Assembly: GCA_902728285.1 (NCBI GenBank)
Contig: CACVBU010000841.1
Span: 62,001-126,000, forward strand
Source: Clytia hemisphaerica
Lineage: Eukaryota; Cnidaria; Hydrozoa; Leptothecata; Clytiidae
Direction: 5' to 3'
Length of the DNA: 64,000 bases
Under the pieces are notes generated by a model, which made no database searches, was not told the DNA's origin, and saw only the letters and a list, made by a program, of their open reading frames with translations. Shown here piece after piece: positions 55,595 to 64,000 of the stretch (positions within the stretch are counted from its first letter, which is position 1; every line of letters starts with the position of its first letter). The position numbers and the translations under genes are program-made.

Positions 55595-56524
55595 GATTCA
55601 TCGATTTGGTGGAATGTTCCCAAAACTAAAAAAAATTTGGAGGTACACTAAGGCTATTTTTCGCCAATAAAATACTTTGGCATCCAATTTTTTTTTCTAA
55701 TTTCGTATGTTTCAGTCTGTTTATTAACTTGATTGTCAAACATAAGTGTCCGAATAGTTTCAATGTCCGAAAATCAGTTTTTCATGAAAGATTTTCAATT
55801 TCGGGAACATGGTCTATAACTTCAGTTCAAAAGGTCGCGCAATTTTAGACTTTTGCATATGATTCATGCTTGGGAAGATGACTTTTCAGGAAGAATTTTA
55901 TCCCATTCTACCTAATATTCAAGTTTTCTATCCGTAAAATCTCAAATTTTTGGCTTCTGAAGATCTCTTAGATGTTATATACTACTACTGCATATTCCCA
56001 TCCTGCGTGCGATTTCGATGTCGCAAGTTTTTTTATAATTTTTTGTTATTTCTCGCCTATAAAAGCTTTTTTTTCGACTTTTTTTTGCATTTTTCTCTAT
56101 CAGGGAGTAAAAGGCTACATTAAAAGCAATTTTTGGCACTTTTAATTTTTTAGGTCTAGTGTCCGAGGCCTAGACCCAAAATTTAGGCCTTAGGGAAAAC
56201 ATTTTATTTTCGGGAGCATGTAGATAGAATTTTTAATTTTGGGAGCATAAAATTCCAATGACATTTTGGTTAATTTAGAAAGCTGGTTTTAATCACTTCT
56301 CTTAATTTGATAAGTATCAAACATCTTTTTGGAGACGTTCGATAATAAACGCCTTCGTCCATTTAGTAAGGCAAATTAACCCTTCGGGCATTTAGTAAGC
56401 CCCCCACCACCCTGAACGAAAATGTTCGATAACTTTTCATAGACTTATCAAATCGTTATGAAATTTGGACAGTGTGTCTATATTAAGAAATTACATTATC
56501 ATGAAAGAATTTCATCATTGGTGA

Positions 56525-56547
56525 TGACGTCATCGATGATGACGTCA
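56525..56547. promoter_or_regulatory. Two TGACGTCA (CRE) palindromes 15 bp apart
   Basis: TGACGTCA at 56525-56532 and 56540-56547, followed by further GATGACG-like half sites to 56590. They match the bZIP CRE consensus; function here is unproven. Confidence 0.4.
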
Positions 56548-56762
56548 TTACGACATCGATGATGCGTCATTTCAACCTAATGACGTCCTCAGGCAAATTA
56601 AGGCATGTCCAAATTTACCTTATTTTTTTATCACCGTTTCCACTTGTCATAGTATATCACTTGTTACATCGAAAGAAACGTATTAGAGTGTAGATCACTG
56701 GAATAGCTGTGCCATAATTAATTTTTTCACCCAAAAGAATATATTAGGCAAAAACCAAAAAA

Positions 56763-56949
56763 TGCTGACGTCAGCAAAACTTGTTTTTTGAATAACTCCA
56801 GTTTGGCTTATGGTATAAACATGAAATTTGAACAAAAGTTGCATATCAATAATAGGAACATCTTTGCATAATTTTTTCTTTCAAATTTTGCTGACGTCAG
56901 CAGAAATCAGCAAAATACGAAATTTTGCAATATAGTGCTGACGTCAGCA
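56763..56949. promoter_or_regulatory. Three perfect TGCTGACGTCAGCA palindromes
   Basis: Found at 56763-56776, 56889-56902 and 56936-56949, each followed by A-rich sequence. The 14-mer equals the CRE-type Maf recognition element (C-MARE). Surrounding sequence (AATTTTG, GCAAAAT) is partly repeated too, so they may be units of a decayed repeat rather than an enhancer. Confidence 0.5.
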
Positions 56950-58419
56950 AAATTTCAAAAAAAATTTTTTTTCAAAGTGATCCTTTTAATGGTGTGCGAC
57001 TTTGGTCCAAATTTCATGTTTTCAAATATCGACCCTATTTGGTGAATTTTTGATTCAAAAACTTTAAAAATATAATTTCACTGACCAAAATATGGTCGTT
57101 CGGGGCCTTCCGTGCTGGTCTGTAAAATACACAAAATTCAAATTCTTTATCTCTAGACTGGAAAATGGTATTGATCTGAAATGTTGACTAGGAAACAAAA
57201 ATAGAAAATAATTTTCAAAAGTTTTGCGTCTGTCACCAGTTTGTTAAGTATTTTACACCAGAATATTGAGATAACTGAAAAAGCCAAGTGAGCCATTTTA
57301 AGTGATTGGAATGAGTATTTTGGCTAAAACTCAACATAAATACGAAAAATAAGGCAAAAACTGTATTGAGGGAGGCATCCACAATAACGAGATCACGGGA
57401 TAAGGTAAATTTTGAACGGTATTTCGGGATTTAACTGAAAATACAACAGGAAAACGGGACTGGCACTCTACGCCGATACCGGGATTCCACCCATAAATTT
57501 AACGGTAAAACAAGTAAGCAAGCAATTATTTTTCGGGATTTCGGTATTTATGCAAATTCCCGTTTTGTTCGTCACAAAGTTTTAGATTTAACCAAGCCAT
57601 AACGTTGCTCAACGGATTTTGAAATGATGTTTCCAACGCTCATATAGCATAAAAATTGAAGCAACGTTGTGTGAAAAGGTGGGAAAGGGATAAGTTGTCA
57701 AACATTTCTTAAATTACCCTGTCTCACAGCCCGGTGCAGATTTTTCCCACAGGATAAAGATTTTACTGTTCTATAATTAAAAAATTCAGGAGGGGATGAA
57801 ATACAATGCATTTTCCCAGTGGCAATAAAGTTCAAAGATATTTCTACCACCGGAGATAACATTTTCTAGTGGTGCTGAGTTTCCAGCTGGTCTGTGACAC
57901 AGGGGTGTTGTCGAAAGAGCTATTATAAAACATGGTATGATAAAGGCGGAGCTTGTTTGGTAAAGAAAATGGGCTTTCTTTTTTCATAGGAATATTTCTG
58001 AAGGACTTTTACTAAGAAGTTCTCCTGGTTCTTTTGTATCATAATATGTACAGGTGCATTGTAACCAGTAGCGTGATGACAGGAGTGTCAATCCTCCCCT
58101 AACGAACAACTGTACGAACAAGTGTTTTGAGGGGCCAAGATAAAAGATGCCTCTTCTTACTAATTTCGGCACTCTGTACTTTTTTTACACCTTAGAATTT
58201 ATTTGGCCGAAAAGAAAAAGAAAACTCACAAAACCTTTGTGCTAGCTTTGCTCGCTTAAGTTTTTAAAAGATCGAATTTTACAAACATGCCTCGCCAGCT
58301 TCCCTAAATTTTAGTCGACCCTTCATGCTCCTGATTATAACGTTTAACGTTCATATTGAATACAATACCACAGCGGAATCACGAAATGGTTACAGTGAAA
58401 CTTCACTTTTTTACATGCA

Positions 58420-58569
58420 ATGGCTGAATATTATTTTACCAACCTAAAGGACAGCTGCCATCCGTACCAAGGAGTGGGAGACAAAGACGGCAAAAAGGTG
58501 TCTGTGATTACTAAGTTTGACGTGTTTTTACGTATCCCACCGGGAATGTCTCAAACGGGCATCGTGTAA
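58420..58569 (+). CDS. Small ORF or exon of unknown function (49 residues)
   Basis: ATG to TAA encoding a peptide that starts MAEYYFTNLKDSCHPYQGVG and ends PPGMSQTGIV. Its base composition (more GC, varied codons) stands out from the AT-rich surroundings. A GTAACT sequence at the very end (GT before the stop) could be a splice donor, making this a first exon. No family is recognised and no downstream exon was found. Low-confidence call. Confidence 0.3.
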   Translation: MAEYYFTNLKDSCHPYQGVGDKDGKKVSVITKFDVFLRIPPGMSQTGIV

Positions 58570-58921
58570 CTTATGTTATGTCCGAAAATACCATAAGTAA
58601 AGACCAAACTGGGGGACTTAGGCATGATCATGTATCAAAAGAAGCGTATTTGGATATAGAGCCCAGAAATCACTTTGAATTTCGCCCTTATTGAGAAATT
58701 TTGTGATAACTTATTTTTGACGTCATCATAAATCTTAAAATTCTAATATCTCAAAAAGTATTTGTCAAAATACGAATGTTATCCTCAGTCTCTTCTGGCT
58801 CCCTGTGGTAGCAAAAAAATAATCAATATGAAATCTTAATGGTTTACTAAAAATGTGGGATTTTCAAATTCTTCAAATGCCTCTGGCTTTTTTCACTGTC
58901 ATACTTATTCAATCAAAGCAA

Positions 58922-59358
58922 AGTCAATAGACGTGAAACCCTGGTCCGGAAAGGGTTTGACCCGGGGGGGGGGCACTCTAGGTAAGGGACCTACCGGACG
59001 TACGGCCCTTAAGGGTAGGTTTTTTGGACTTTGATAAACGCACTGAAAGGATTGATTTGTGAGCAAGTGGGAAAAAGTTCACTGTAAGGGTGTAAAGTTT
59101 GAGAAATATAATATAATATAAATATAAGTATAATATAATTTGAAAATACCAAATTTTGAGGTAAAATTTGAGAAATTTCAAAAAATTTCGCCCTGAAAAG
59201 GGCAAAAAAATTCGAATAATTGTACTGTAAGGGTCGATTTTCAGCCTAATTTTTCCTGCACTGTAAGGGTCCGATTTTAGAGACCTGATTCTTGGCCGAA
59301 CGTACGGTCGTTTTCAAAATCGAGTGCCCCCTCCCCGGGGGTTTGACGTCTATTGACT
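58922..59358. mobile_element. MITE, TIR AGTCAATAGACGT, 437 bp
   Basis: AGTCAATAGACGT (58922-58934) pairs exactly with ACGTCTATTGACT (59346-59358), followed inward by AACCC and GGGGGGGGCACTC against GAGTGCCCCCTCCCC. Inner units (ACTGTAAGGGT, ACGTACGG) are also repeated. Non-coding. Confidence 0.85.
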
Positions 59359-59828
59359 ATGATCAAAATGATAAGATGGAAAGGTTAACGAATCGTATTA
59401 TTTTCTTTCATTAAAAAATAATTCTTAAAGCTCAATTTGTGGAAGTTCCTTCCTCTGAGGTAACATAAAATCTTTGGGCATGAAATCAGCTTTATACAAC
59501 TTATAAGTCTTATGAACGTGTGTTTTATAGACGGTCCTTTTAATTCCGACTCAGGCTTTAATTTCAGATCTCAGGATTTAAAAATTTATAAGAGGTAATA
59601 TCTCAGTGCCAAAAACCTGACTTGTTATAGGAAAAATCACAAAAATCCTTTTATTATGAGATGACCCTATTTTTGTTGATTTTTTCTCAGAATACTCACC
59701 CTCGCCTCCTTATAGACCCCCTACGATCAGACTGTGCGTACGACTAGGAACAAAAGACATGTTTAGTGGGAAGTTATTTAGGCGTTCAATGAAAAGTGCA
59801 GCCACACTTTTTCGAAAAAAAATTCTAT

Positions 59829-59928
59829 CTTAAAGGAAGAAATTTTGGCGGAAAGAAAATTTGGCGGATTTGGCGGATTTGACTGAAATCCGCCAAATTA
59901 AATTCCGGCCAAAATTTCTTCCTTTAAG
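59829..59928. mobile_element. 100-bp hairpin MITE, TIR CTTAAAGGAAGAAATTTTGGC
   Basis: CTTAAAGGAAGAAATTTTGG at the left and CCAAAATTTCTTCCTTTAAG at the right are exact complements; GGCGGATTTGGCGGATTT pairs with AAATCCGCC inside. It lies in the presumed intron right after the candidate exon at 59945. Confidence 0.85.
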
Positions 59929-59944
59929 GCGATTTGTTACTTAC

Positions 59945-60066
59945 TCAATCGTACTCAAATTTCCTGGAGCTGGACGACTTGGACGATGAGACCTAGTGCT
60001 CTGACCATAATAGAAATCAATTTCAGAATTTATAGATGAAACCTTTTGTTTTCGCTTCTTTGGCAT
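59945..60066 (-). CDS. Candidate first coding exon with PKKRK nuclear-localisation signal
   Basis: ATG (60066) opens 40 codons plus two bases up to a consensus donor (GATTGA|GTAAGTAAC). The peptide begins MPKKRKQKVSSINSEIDFYY and continues GQSTRSHRPSRPAPGNLSTI. PKKRK matches the classical monopartite nuclear-import signal, and the Ser/Arg/Pro-rich remainder looks disordered. If unspliced, a TAA follows at once. No second exon was found to the left, where a MITE and AT-rich DNA follow. It may be an exon of a host gene or of a transposon. Confidence 0.35.
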
Positions 60067-60349
60067 GTTTAGGAAAAAACTGATTTCTTAAAATAAATTT
60101 AATTGTTTATATTATGAGTAATGAGAGAAAAATTTGGGGGTGGTTAAACGTAGTGAATCTTACCCTGGAGTTAAATTAGAAAATTAATAAATTTTGTTCG
60201 AAGACTTTTTTCGTCTACACGTAGCAAAAGGCGGGAAATTTGTGTTATTTTCACCCCGAAGTGAAAGCCAGGATGAAATTTAACTTTGGCGTTTTGAAAA
60301 TCTACTCATGCGTGATTGCAAAATTGAACGAATAAACAAAAAATACTAT

Positions 60350-60475
60350 TTTCACCCCGGGATGAAAAATAATTTGTGTTTCAAAATAAATTTATTAAAA
60401 GACCGGGGTGAAGTCACCCCCGGGTGAAATATTGTTTCTTCAAAAATGATTTCACCCGGGGTGAAACTCACCCCG
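60350..60475. repeat. Cluster of TTCACCCCGGGRTGAA palindromes
   Basis: TTCACCCCGGGATGAA, GGGGTGAAGTCACCCC, TCACCCGGGGTGA and related pieces occur within about 125 bases in the left arm of the foldback element. Confidence 0.75.
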
Positions 60476-60824
60476 GCTACGTGGAGTGTAATTTTTTTTC
60501 GTGCCTTGCGTGCCTTTTGAAAGGAACTTCCTGCTTTTTAAAAAAACCTTGGAAATAGTTTGTTTGGAAAGATTTACGCTTGTGGCGCTAAAGTTTCGGA
60601 AAGATTTCATTCAAATAAGGTCGAAATAATGGTCGCTAAATGCTTCAAAGTCCAAATTTTGTCCTCACCTCGGTGAAAATTGAGGTGAAATTTTCCTCCC
60701 TGGTGACTGTTTTGAATTTTATCGGCCTTTATCTGAATGAATCTAAAACTGATCACCTCACTATAACGAGCACGAAGCCAAAATTCAGTTAAAACGGTCT
60801 CAGGATTTCCTTTGAAAAAGGTCA

Positions 60825-61126
60825 ATGAATAATTCGGTTCTTACATTTCATCTTCCGATGAGGAATAAACTCCACAAGATCTGGTCATCTTCTCTTTTAA
60901 GATCTAATATCAAGGTCAAAGTGTTCCAAACAGCCATTGAACCTATCTTACTTTATGGCTCAGAAACCAAACAGTTGGAAAGACAGCTTGACGGTATACT
61001 AGACTTCTAAGAAAAGTTAAACATCTTTTCTGTAGGGACCATTATTTACTGACCATTGTCTCGACCGTGGTCGAGCATTGTCTCGACCGTGGTCGAGCAA
61101 TGATGATGATGATGATGATGATGATG
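60825..61126 (+). pseudogene. LINE (RTE-like) reverse-transcriptase C-terminal fragment with (ATG)9 tail
   Basis: NKLHKIWSSSLLRSNIKVKV, then FQTAIEPILLYGSET and QLERQLDG match the segment after the catalytic motifs in RTE/jockey-type polymerases. The frame breaks at about 61010. A 23-bp tandem duplication (ATTGTCTCGACCGTGGTCG...) and (ATG)9 at 61100-61126 close the copy, as a LINE microsatellite tail would. Heavily 5'-truncated. Confidence 0.75.
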
Positions 61127-61288
61127 TTTTGAATTTTACAAATTGGCTTTGGTTAAAATTAATTTCGTTCAGAAACACCCTGGTGGATTTTTAAACTCAA
61201 GTAAACTCCACCGGGTCACTGAAACAGGGGTGTTACAAGGAATAACTCAAAATGAGTCTTCTGGTTATTTTGTTTGTTTATACCAAAG

Positions 61289-61376
61289 GCACGAACTTTT
61301 TTTCGAAAAGCACGAACTTTTTTTCGAAAGGCGCAAACTTTTTTTTCGAAGGCATGAACTATTTTTTCAAAGGCAC
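61289..61376 (+). repeat. Minisatellite, 21-22 bp unit GGCACGAACTTTTTTTCGAAA
   Basis: Four imperfect units encode a repeated RHELFF-like peptide in one frame. It is the reason for the open frame 61143-61421, which I do not regard as a gene. Confidence 0.85.
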
Positions 61377-61428
61377 AAAGGCACGCAAGGCACGAAAAAA
61401 ATCACACTCGGCTACGTGTAACCACCCC

Positions 61429-62217
61429 TAAGCGGTTTTGAAAGGAAAATTTTAATACCCCCTCCTGTACTGTCTGATATAGTCTAAAAGTTCTAAAAGC
61501 CTGTTTTATGGTTTCTCCCCTTCAAAGAAACACACACATATCATTATAACCATATTAAAATTCCAGCTTTCTGCGAGATGAAATCGAAAAAATTGAAAAG
61601 GAATGATGAATATTCCAAAAGTTATAGAAGTTAAAAAACATGTTGTTAAATGAACCGAGCGCAAAATTAATAAGCCCGAGATTCTTTCAAATATTTTATT
61701 TTTTAATTACTGCTCAAAATTCCAGCTAGAAAATTGAAGAAAAAACACTTTTTTGAAGATTTTAAGACGAAGAGGCGTTTAAAAAAACTTTCCGCAAAGT
61801 TGTTTTAAGATACAAAAAAGATACATCGGAAATGGTCATCAAAATATATTTTTCACCGAGATTAGGACTCTGAAAGCTGAAACACTCTTCTTTGAAAAAC
61901 TCTTTGTTTTAATCTTCATCAATTTTTTTCGTTGCGATTTTTCAATATTTAAATGTAAAAAAGGTAGGTCTAATATAATAGGACATGCTGGGACATGTAT
62001 AATATGTTTCTCATTAGTCTCTATAAAATGCATTGCTAAACCAAAATATTAGGGCTTGGCACAGGCTAATCAGACCATGGTACCAATAACAATAACAACT
62101 ACAAAATAAAGCTCGAAAAATGAATTATTGTATGGAATGAATTTCTTAAGGAATTAATTACAAAATTAGTAAAAATTAGTGAAATGATGAATTAAGTATG
62201 AATTGAGCTTATTACAA
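61429..62217. other. Intergenic, nothing recognised
   Basis: AT-rich, with no supported feature. Confidence 0.45.
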
Positions 62218-63200
62218 ATAAATAACTGGAACATATCAACATACAAGAACTAAGAAATAATTTTTTTTTAATTTAAATAATTTTTTTAAATTCAAATTAT
62301 ATTTTTATATTAAATTCGACAAAAACGAATCTTCAAAAAATTTGAAAGTAAGTAGACTGTCAATTAGGAAAACCTCTTCGATCATAACTTAATTAAAAAA
62401 ATTATAATGGAATTTCTGTCACAGCAAAATATGCATAAAAACAACAGTTTCCCAATGAAAATCACTACAAGAGAAATCTCCTTAGTTTTGACATGGAAAA
62501 GATAAAACGCTCTCACACGACGCCGAATCAGAAAATAGTAATATTTTATCATAAAACCAAATTAATTAAATTAAATTAATTGAATAACTAGAACATATTA
62601 ACATGGGCTCTTCCAGACAAAAAACCGTTCGTGGGGGGATGGATGATCTATGTATGATATTTTTTTTGATGATTTACCCCCGGACATTTCAACTTTTCAC
62701 CACCTGGACATAGGTTACACCTATTGACAATCATCAATTTACCCCCCTTGAACAATACAATTTACCACTGGAACAGCTGGACAATTGATCCTCCGCCCCC
62801 TCCATGAACGGATTCGTTCCGGAAGAGCCCTATACAAGAACTTAGTATGAAATAAATATTTTTAAATTCAAATAAATTTTTTAATTCAAATAATTATTTT
62901 TTAATTCAAATTTTATTTATCATATATTATATTAACTTCGACAAAAACGATTCTACAAAAAACTGGTTTAATGAAATAAGAAGGGTAATTTGAGCGTAAG
63001 TAGACTGTCAATTAGAAAAATTTAATAATCATAACTCAATTAAATTTTATTTTAGATTAAACTGAAATTTCTCCCTCACAGCGAAAAGTCTATGAAAACT
63101 ACAGTTTTCCCGATGAAAATCAGTAAGAGATCAATCTCGAAGTATTTGGCATGAAAAAAATTACCAATTGCTCTCACACGAAACCGAAAAGTTATCATTA
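62218..63200. repeat. Diverged tandem duplication (62218-62545 and 62578-63200)
   Basis: The order is the same in both halves: AACTRGAACATATYAACAT, ACAAGAACT, an AAATAATTTTTTTAAATTC block, TTCGACAAAAACGA, AGTAGACTGTCAATTAG, CAGTTTYCC and GCTCTCACACGA. The second copy carries the MITE 62605-62830, while the first copy keeps the uninterrupted sequence ATCAACATACAAGAAC. Confidence 0.85.
62605..62830. mobile_element. MITE, GGGCTCTTCC family, 226 bp
   Basis: GGGCTCTTCCAG at the left; CCGGAAGAGCCC at the right; inner CCGTTCGTGGGGGGATGG pairs imperfectly with the C-rich right arm (CCCCCTCCATGAACGG). Flanks are CAT and TAT; the empty site in the neighbouring duplicate reads CAT once, so a 3-bp duplication with one later change fits. 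Confidence 0.9.
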
Positions 63201-63385
63201 AACTATTTTCATTCTTTCACTTAGCGAAATTGAAACGTGGATTAGCACTCTATTATCGATTAATTGCACTATTTGAGGACGCACAAAACCAGAAAAAATC
63301 CTTCATTAGTCCAATATCAAAAGACCAGTGAAATTATTCAAATAAAATACACCCCTGTCTCAATGACCTGATGGGAATATTTTTG

Positions 63386-63602
63386 CTACAATCGGGGAAA
63401 TAAATGTTGGCCAGAAATCAATTTCAAAGGTAATCCCCCCTGCCCCCAAAACTCAATGTTGAGAGTCTATTCATCCCAAAAATGTGACGGTATTTCTTGA
63501 GTCTAACCTCAACTTTGAGATTGGGGGGGGGGGGGGCGGGGGTGCCGCTTTAGAGTTAAATTTCATGAAGTTTTGGCCAACTATTTTTTTCCCCGATTGT
63601 AG
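63386..63602. mobile_element. MITE, TIR (TA)CAATCGGGGAAA, 217 bp
   Basis: CTACAATCGGGGAAATAAAT pairs with ATTTTTTTCCCCGATTGTAG, and GTTGGCC with GGCCAAC. Inner complementary C- and G-runs (CCCCCCTGCCCCC, GGGGGGCGGGGG) complete the hairpin. TA at each end suits a Tc1/mariner-type target. Non-coding. Confidence 0.82.
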
Positions 63603-64000
63603 TATGAAAAAAGTCATAAATCGCTGAAAACTTAAACTATGCCACTTTTCATTAAATCAATAAAACCTGAACCTAAAAAGAAATATGACATATAAGGCAA
63701 AAATGAAAAATGTAGTGTTTTCGGGAACCGGGTGGGTGAAAAATGTTTTTTTTCTGACCCAGCCGTAGTAGTTGATACATTAGTATTCACAGCTTACTCT
63801 TAGGTCTCAAATAAACACCCCCGCTTGTTATTTTTCTTCGAAAATTTTCCGCTACCCCCCCCCCCCGACCTTACTCGGACCCGCCTCCCCGTTTATTAAT
63901 TGTTTTTAAATATTTTCAGCTGTCAAAGAGAAGGCTGCTTATTTTGCTCTAAATAGCCTGATTTTAGCCTATAATTACTAATATCCGGAAATTAGGTCCC
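63603..64000. other. Window end, nothing recognised
   Basis: AT-rich, with a C-run near 63858; no gene or complete repeat visible before the window ends. Confidence 0.4.

Larger units (their letters stand above)
55591..58419. other. Intergenic; contains clustered CRE/MARE-type palindromes
   Basis: No gene recognised. 56525-56550 and 56763-56949 hold TGACGTCA palindromes (listed separately). TGGTCTGTAAAATACAC at 57118 ties this stretch to the dispersed family in 43-44.5 kb. Confidence 0.45.
60137..61428. mobile_element. Complex foldback element, TIR GGGGTGGTTAMACGTAG
   Basis: GGGGTGGTTAAACGTAG (60137-60153) pairs with CTACGTGTAACCACCCC (61412-61428), one mismatch. An inner inverted pair (60484-60517 and 61377-61409, TTTCGTGCCTTGCGTGCC and its complement) is also strong. 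The left arm holds several near-palindromes of the type TTCACCCCGGGGTGAA (60350-60475); the right arm holds a 21-22 bp minisatellite. It encloses a LINE fragment at 60825-61126. Confidence 0.65.

Noticed and set aside
55295..55651. 118-residue Ser/Leu-rich open frame
   Set aside because: Created by the (TC)40 microsatellite.
61143..61421. 92-residue open frame with RHELFF repeats
   Set aside because: Result of a 21-22 bp minisatellite inside a foldback element; no homology recognised.
1..64000. tRNA, rRNA and snRNA genes
   Set aside because: I looked for paired A/B-box-like signals and known conserved cores and found none convincing.

Overview
This is animal nuclear DNA: AT-rich, gene-poor, with introns bounded by GT-AG, microsatellites, and transposon families typical of aquatic invertebrates (Helentron-type Helitron, ISL2EU/IS4EU, CR1/L2-like and other LINEs, BEL/Pao, Penelope-like, many foldback elements). 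A cnidarian, sponge or similar marine or freshwater invertebrate is plausible, but the sequence alone does not settle the species. I see no bacterial gene organisation, no rRNA or tRNA genes and no CRISPR array.

Layout. 1-7.0 kb is repeat-rich and holds no gene I can support (an 8-bp-unit minisatellite, ~112-bp and 90-bp tandem repeats, a degenerate array, foldback elements). 7.1-8.3 kb (minus) is an intact two-exon gene for an RPA-like OB-fold single-strand-DNA-binding protein. 11.7-19.8 kb (minus) is a decayed Helentron. Its N-terminal reading frame carries a 2A-type ribosome-skipping motif followed by a cysteine-protease-like domain, then the HUH Rep domain, PIF1-type helicase and a C-terminal EEP endonuclease. 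It is interrupted at 15460-17129 by a non-coding element with terminal inverted repeats whose removal restores the reading frame. 22.6-31.25 kb (plus) is a CR1/L2-like LINE split by a 5,865-bp ISL2EU DNA transposon (24289-30153) with perfect 53-bp inverted repeats, an AT target duplication and two intact convergent genes: a THAP-DDE transposase and a spliced SAP/SWIM/YqaJ nuclease.

The best candidate for a host gene runs from 31782 to 54272 (plus): three exons coding 502 residues of a DUF3987-like P-loop protein. Intron 1 (19 kb) splits the Walker A motif and has filled with transposons: a Harbinger-like MITE, two LINE remnants, a BEL/Pao element with an in-frame 47-residue triplication, a Penelope-like fragment, several MITEs and a probable solo LTR. 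Intron 2 holds another MITE. Downstream (54.3-64 kb) are more foldback elements, a (TC)40 tract, three perfect TGCTGACGTCAGCA palindromes, a LINE fragment inside a foldback element, a candidate first exon with a PKKRK nuclear-localisation signal, and a local duplication in which one copy carries a MITE and the other preserves its empty site.

Exon joins and empty sites were derived by hand from phase and splice signals. No database search, alignment or expression data were available. Family names rest on motif recognition.
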